NCBI GenBank assembly: GCA_022497155.1
Contig: MU385724.1
Span: 186,001 to 250,000 of the forward strand
DNA: 64,000 bases
Source: Whalleya microplaca
Taxonomy: Eukaryota > Ascomycota > Sordariomycetes > Xylariales > Xylariaceae
Direction of reading: 5' to 3'
In this document: positions 58,488-64,000 of the stretch, piece by piece
Position numbering within the stretch: position 1 is the stretch's first letter
How the letters are laid out: each line of letters begins with the position of its first letter
The notes under the pieces: generated by a model
What the model was told of the DNA's origin: nothing
Seen by the model: the letters and a program-made list of their open reading frames with translations, nothing else
The model's database searches: none
Position numbers and translations under genes: made by a program

Positions 58488-60755
58488 GGTATTTGTTTGC
58501 AGCGTCACCGCAACGGCCTCACGGTGTCCATGGAAGGAAGGGTTCTGGATGGGGAACGAGTGATAGACGAGGAGGAGGAAAAGTTAGGAGACGGGACGGG
58601 GCTGACAGGGTGATGATTGAACCGACCCTACCGCACCCTGCCTGTCCACGGGGTATGAAACCACAAATGTGGTTCAATTCTTTTCCCTCTGCCTCTCGCT
58701 CTCGGCTGCTGCTGGGCCTTGCTGGCGCTGACTTGTGGGAAATCAACAACCCCAGCGCGCCCTAGTGCAGCCGCCTCCCTGTCGCATGGGCCCGATCAGG
58801 AAATAATCCTCTTCTTGAATATTATGCGCTCTGACTGGGCTGGCACTAGCGCCACGCAAAGGATCGTGGTCGACGCTAGTGCGATTGACATCGGGAAAAG
58901 CTGCGAATAAGGAGGTCTTAACGTGTCCACATATAAGGACTCTAATGAGTTGATCCAGCAAGACCTTCATCTTGGCTCGTGGGCCGGGGCGCTAAACGTC
59001 TGAGGTAGTATTAATAGCTAAACCCAAGGCGGCTGGGTAGCAATAGATTTATATGGGATAATTGGTTCGGGTTCTCCAATGACACATCATCTCGATTGCT
59101 TTAACCTTATATATCTATCTGTCTATCTGACTATTCCGTACTCGGCATTATAGTCGATGGCTGCGTGTGAAGAATCTGCTCCGGAGTCAAATTTGGCGGA
59201 CGTTGAGCATCAAGCGGGTCCCCCGGTGGAGCCTAATTCTGGGTTGTTAAATAATAGTATATAGGTAAGGTCCCCTCACTGCCTCATCCTCTCCACCGCT
59301 GCCTATTAATTCCCGCTTACCATTGGACATCTGATCCGACGAGGCAGATTACCACATTACCTACCGGACTTTAGCTAAGCTCTAATCTTGTTATCTCCAG
59401 AACCCACGGGAGTGGACGACTACTTGGCGGTTGAAAGGTTCAAAGAGAAATGAGATATTGGGCGATGTGGTGCGACTTGTAGTTTAATATGTGTTATGAA
59501 TTCAGCATGCTCAACATTTTGAACTGGTTTGTCATGCACTCCTTCAAACCACACTACGACATCGTTGAGGTTGCATCACGTGAGGGATAAAAGGGTTTAA
59601 AAGGGATCTACAAAGCTTCCTTACTTTGGGGAAAGCAAAATACAGCTCTTTCTGTATTAGTTAGTTGCCAATAATCTATGTATATCTAATGCTGTTTCTA
59701 TCACTCTGTATAAGCTCGGCCGCCGACACGATCAAGCCATATTAGCCACACAGGCAAAATTTGATATTACTTCCTGGATCTTCATAGCATCCTAGCTAAT
59801 TCGCCGATCATCGTGTATATCAGATGTCAAGCCTACAGGCCAACCGCACAATCAAAAAGTTACACAGCTGAGCTTATTGGGTCGGTGCATCGACTTTGTT
59901 ACAGAGAGGTTATAAGTAACGATTTGAGTAAGATATCAAGAACAGTCAGAACTATATATATAAAATATCATTATTTCAACAAAAGAACAGACTGACAGAA
60001 ATGTGGGGACTTGCGATAAATATTCCTAGATTAAGAATCATACTAACAGTATTAGGTAAAATGAGTGCGTAAGTAGAAAAAGTCTCATTCAAGCAATCAA
60101 TATAAGCTCGCTCATATGCTAATGCTATAAAACCATAATCTAGGTGGCGCCTACAATTACTAGTAGATAATTGAAAGGGGGAATAAGGAAGTCAAAATGA
60201 ATGCATCACATGTAATCATGAGTCCTGGAGCTGAGACGTCAAATGAGGCTCACAGGGCTGGCATGTTGAACATATATGGAGCCGAGGTTACATAATCCAG
60301 GATTATACTACGTCGAAATGTATCAAGGAGGTTGAGACAAGAATGCGAAGCAGTGATACATCGGGTAGTTCCGATAGCTACAGATGATGCAAGAGATAAG
60401 AGGTTGCGCCATACGTGGGGTTGAGAACTCAAGCTAAACTTCAATTGATCAGCCTAGATAAAGAAGCCATACTAGAGATTAGTTCACACGAGTAAGAAGT
60501 CGAATGCCGGAACATATATGACTAGATTGTATTGAGTAAAACATAGAAGATGTTTTCCTCTTCTGTGCTATATATCTATTCCTACCTAAGTACGGCTGGC
60601 CTTTAAGAACAAGTCCTCGGTATCTCGAAGCTGTCGAAAAGTGTCGATTAGCCAGTTACCACTTGCTCGCCACTTAATGAATAGATGAAGATAAGAGAAT
60701 ATCTTCGGGGTAGCGAATTTATTCTTTCCACGGATTGAAATTCAAAAACGTCGGG
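58488..60755. other. Long divergent intergenic region
   Basis: 2.27 kb, AT-rich except near 58500-58900, which is the probable promoter/leader of the lectin-like gene. The small frames at 58493-58970 and 59813-59995 have no family features. No repeat with defined ends. Confidence 0.5.
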
Positions 60756-61846
60756 ATGACTGTCGACTACGCGCCAAGTATAACGATACCCGTGATCGAT
60801 ATCTCGGGTTATATCGATGGCGATTCAACGAAAACTGCTCAAATCGCACAAGAGTTGAATGCTGCTTGCCGCAGTCCGGGCTTCTTCCAGATAGTCGGCC
60901 ATGATGTCTCCGCCGAATTACGTGCTCGTGTGTTCAAGAAGGCCGCCGAATTCTACGCTCTCCCGCATGCCACAAAGGCAGCATTGCGGCGTGGCCTTTC
61001 TGTGAACGGCGCTCGGGGCTACGAGGCCATTGGAACAGAAATTATGGAAGATGATTTTGAAGACCAGAAAGAAGGCTTCATGATCGGCCCTGAGCTACCT
61101 CCCGGAAGGTTCCTTCAAGGACCAAATTTGTGGCCCGAGGAGAGCGCTTGCCCAGAATTTCGGTCAACGTTGGAAGAATACTTCGCTGCAGTACGGAATC
61201 TGAGCATCAAGATGTTTCGGCTGCTGGCATTAAGTCTGAATCTTGAGGAGAAGTACTTCGATGCCTTTGTGGATAGTCGAGATTGTATGGCTCACGTCAT
61301 GGTCCTCGTGAGAAATCAAAGTAGGCTGACATGGAATATTGCAGCTGCCTCAATGTGCCGGATACATAGGTACCCTCGTGCAAACCTCGAAGCAGCGAAG
61401 AAGTCGCGCGGAACTGGCGCCCACACCGATTTCGGTGCTTTGACACTGCTTCTTCAGGACGACAGTGAGAATTTAACATCCCGTCTGAATTCTAACGCTG
61501 ACGCCTCTTAGTTGGTGGCCTGGAGGTTTTTCATAGACCTAGTGGTACATGGAATACCGTACACTACGTGAAGGACGCATACGTGGTCAACATAGGCGAC
61601 ATGTTGGAACAGTGGACGAACGGTCGGTATATGTCGACATTGCATCGCGTTATCTCCCCGGTCTCGGATAAAGACAGGTATAGTGTGGTCTTCTTCAATG
61701 AGGGTCTGTTGGACCAGGTGATTGAGTGTATCCCAACTTGTCTTGAACCTGGCACGACTCCGCTGCATCAGCCCGTTACGGTGGAAGCACATTTGAGGAA
61801 ACGGTACGGCGACAGCTATGGGGAAGAAAGAACAACGAATCAGTAA
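60756..61846 (+). CDS. 2-oxoglutarate/Fe(II)-dependent oxygenase, isopenicillin-N-synthase-like
   Basis: ATG at 60756 (MTVDYAPSITIPVIDIS; longer frame starts at TTG). Intron 61465-61511 (47 nt, phase 1) is clear and restores LLLQDD-IGGLEVFHRPSG. The DIOX N-terminal domain shows GFFQIVGHDV and ALPHATKAAL. The iron triad is in GAHTDFG (His223, Asp225) and STLHRVISP (His281), with Arg292 for 2-oxoglutarate. A stretch at 61309-61345 has intron-like features (GTGAGA, CTGAC, GCAG), but splicing there (37 nt) would shift frame. The record assumes read-through: 347 aa with about 12 extra residues before CRIHRYP. Members hydroxylate, desaturate or cyclize small molecules. Substrate unknown. Confidence 0.8.
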
Positions 61847-62772
61847 TTGGTAGGGTCCAATTAGAAGTTTATTCTTCATAATGTAGGGTAATCTTCTGTT
61901 GAGTGTCAATTGTTAAACAATTTTAACGCGAAGACAAGACCCTTACTGTCATACATCGAGTCTCACCGTGGCTTCTCGATCTCAGTATGTAGGAATTGAA
62001 TATGTTAGATATGATGTTTTGAGTCATCAATTGCTTGCACTGCTAATGATCATATAGTTGTTAACACTACTTGAAGTAATGTCGCCGCAGAATCTAGATA
62101 TATCATCAGTATATAAAACTCATCTAAGAGTCTACCCTGAAATGTCCTTCTTTCAGGGGCTTGAAACTGATGTTACTCAATCATATAAGCAGTACCACAA
62201 AGACCACTATCACAACGGAAAGTCTCAAACGAACACGGGTTCCTCTTTTATTAACGCCTATGGGTTGTGACGTCTGTTTTGGGTAACGTCAAGTTGAGCT
62301 GCGACATATGAGGAGAACATGGCAACTGCAATCCAAGAATGGATGCAATGACGCGCCATATCTTTTGCCTTTCGACGGACTTCTCTGCTGATGATGTCAG
62401 TTGGATTGAAGTGCTCGATGTTGACCAGCACAATAAAGAACACTGTATCGTGAACAACAGACAATTGCCTCCTGCCAAGAATATAACCGAATCATCTCAC
62501 CTGCCCGAATAGGCCGGTTAATATATAGGTACACATGTGTTCAGTCTATAAACTCCACGGATGCAACCCTCGTCCATCCTTTGACCGTGCTTCATATATC
62601 ATCGATATATTACGGCCACAATCTGGGCACGTAATCAGCTTCCCGATATAGAAAGCCTGAGTAAGTGTGCACTCTTTCTTTATAGTATATCTTCTAAAAT
62701 GCATCAATGCTTCTGTTTCGCTCAACAATTCTTCAATCATTTTGACAATTTCGTATCAAGTCATTACAAGTG
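61847..62772. other. Intergenic region between oxygenase and carboxypeptidase
   Basis: 926 bp, AT-rich; small frames only. It should carry the carboxypeptidase promoter. Nothing else recognized. Confidence 0.5.
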
Positions 62773-64000
62773 ATGATGAGGTGGGCTCAGGCTAGCATTG
62801 TTGCTTGCATCGCGTCACTTTTGAGTGCTTGCCTCCTCCCGGAAGAGCGTGACGGCATCGCTCGACAAGCGCGTCGCCAGGTATCCCGCGACAATGGGAT
62901 CGCAATCGGCACGGGCGACCGATTCAATGGCGGAGAATTATTTCCGCGAGGGCTTGGAGCGGGGAATCAAACGGATTTAAGTACTCTTCTCAACGTAGAT
63001 GAAATCAATTCTGCCCTAGTTGGTCTCGCAAATGAATACGGATTCGAAACCTTCACTGCCCCGTATACGACTTTCGAGGGAGCGACTATCTCTGGTGGAA
63101 AGGTTGGAGGTCAAGGCACCTGCAACGAAACATATCGCGTCTTCCTCAATGCGGCTATCCATGCTCGCGAGAGGGGATCTTCCGACAATTTGATCTACTT
63201 CATATCAGATTTACTTTATGCCGACAGATACGGAACAAGTCTTACATATGGCGACAAAATCTACAGCAATGACGATGTGACTAAAGCATTGAGTACAGGT
63301 ATTTCCCCCTCTATACACTTAATAACAATGATGATAACTAAAGAAATGGGGACAGGTATCGTTTTCTTGCCACTCAGCAACCCCGATGGAGTAGCCTACG
63401 ATCAGTCCACAAATAGTTGTTGGCGTAAGAATCGTAACCCAGCAGCTTCCACAGGCGGAAACGACGATACAATTGGGATAGATCTGGCAAGTATCCTTGA
63501 GATATTCTACCCCTTTTACACGTTGTTTCAGCACGCGAACTACCCACCTCAGAGTGATATAGAATCTAATCGAGAATATAAGAGCATTCAAAGTATTAGA
63601 ATGCATAATCGCAATGCAAATTCTCACAAAGAAAAGCAATTGCTAACCACTCGTATTATAGAACAGGAATTTCGACTTTGTATGGGACCTCTCAAAGTGG
63701 GCTTCAACCGTGCGCAGTAGTGTTGCCTCTGACAGACCTGCTTCAGAGGTATATCACGGTGCCGAGGCGTTCTCGGAGCCTGAGTCGAAAAGCATCAAGT
63801 GGGTAATGGACACCTTTACCAAGATCCGGTGGTTTCTGGATCTTCATTCCTACGCTGGCGATATCTTGTATAGCTGGGGTAGCGACACGGACCAAGGCGA
63901 CTATCCGTATAAAAATTTCTTGAATGCTTCGTACGATAGTATACGCGGGAGGACTTCGGACTCAACACAGACTGGCTACGGAGAGTACATCCCCGACGAG
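62773..64000 (+). CDS. Secreted M14 zinc carboxypeptidase, 3' end missing
   Basis: Exons 62773-63298, 63356-63486, 63662 to the window edge. A signal peptide (MMRWAQASIVACIASLLSAC) is followed by a propeptide-like basic stretch. The M14 catalytic motif is AAIHARERGSSDN, with zinc ligands His130 and Glu133. After the first splice comes GIVFLPLSNPDGVAYD. Across intron 2 the motif IDLNRNFDF (substrate-carboxylate Arg) is rebuilt, and LDLHSYAGDILYSWG holds the third zinc ligand. Intron 1 is 57 nt and stop-free. Intron 2 (63487-63661) uses a GC donor (CTG|GCAAGT) with a TAG acceptor. The catalytic base Glu near the C-terminus lies beyond the window. An extracellular enzyme releasing C-terminal residues from peptides is expected. 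Confidence 0.9.

Overview
This window comes from a filamentous ascomycete (Pezizomycotina, probably Sordariomycetes; the class is an inference). The genes carry many short introns of 42 to 175 nt with GT..AG ends and CTRAY branch points. Several families are typical of these fungi: HET-domain, DUF6594 and rhodopsin-domain proteins, a fungal Zn2Cys6 regulator, and many P450, SDR and FAD oxidoreductases. Exon joins given here were worked out by hand from reading frame, splice signals and family motifs. No alignment or transcript data were used.

Layout. (1) 1 to 3.7 kb: the 3' part of a diaminopropionate ammonia-lyase-like enzyme, then mitoribosomal protein mL49 and translation factor eIF3e, which share a divergent promoter. 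(2) 3.7 to 5.6 kb: gene-free, with a complete solo LTR (5-bp target duplication) and a decayed repeat that recurs at 27.3 kb. (3) 5.6 to 16.4 kb: an ABCG half-transporter with a Cys-rich N-terminus, two complete P450s and a short-chain dehydrogenase. This resembles a small tailoring/export or detoxification group, but no backbone synthase is visible. (4) 18.3 to 26.8 kb: a seven-helix rhodopsin-domain protein, a tRNA-like/SINE-like Pol III element, a Zn2Cys6 factor and a frameshifted HET gene. (5) 27.9 to 34.2 kb: an EthD-family protein, a berberine-bridge-type FAD oxidase and a GMC oxidoreductase broken by one nonsense codon, with a hAT-type MITE (8-bp target duplication) inside the group. 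(6) 37 to 56 kb: mostly conserved genes. These are Vps74/GOLPH3, Rba50/RPAP1, Hpc2/ubinuclein, an SDR, a DUF6594 membrane protein, a secreted GH5 hydrolase and Rrp14/SURF6. (7) 56.7 to 64 kb: a lectin-like type II membrane protein, a 2-oxoglutarate/Fe(II) oxygenase and the 5' part of a secreted M14 carboxypeptidase that runs off the window.

The window alternates between GC-richer housekeeping blocks and AT-rich accessory blocks. The accessory blocks hold the mobile-element traces and both disrupted genes. The most solid new observations are the MITE and the solo LTR, each with exact target duplications. Others are the multi-B-box tRNA-like element, the CpA-to-TpA type nonsense codon in the GMC gene, two GC-AG introns and several stop-free introns whose length is a multiple of three. 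I found no rRNA, no convincing tRNA, no CRISPR and no clearly novel multi-gene system.
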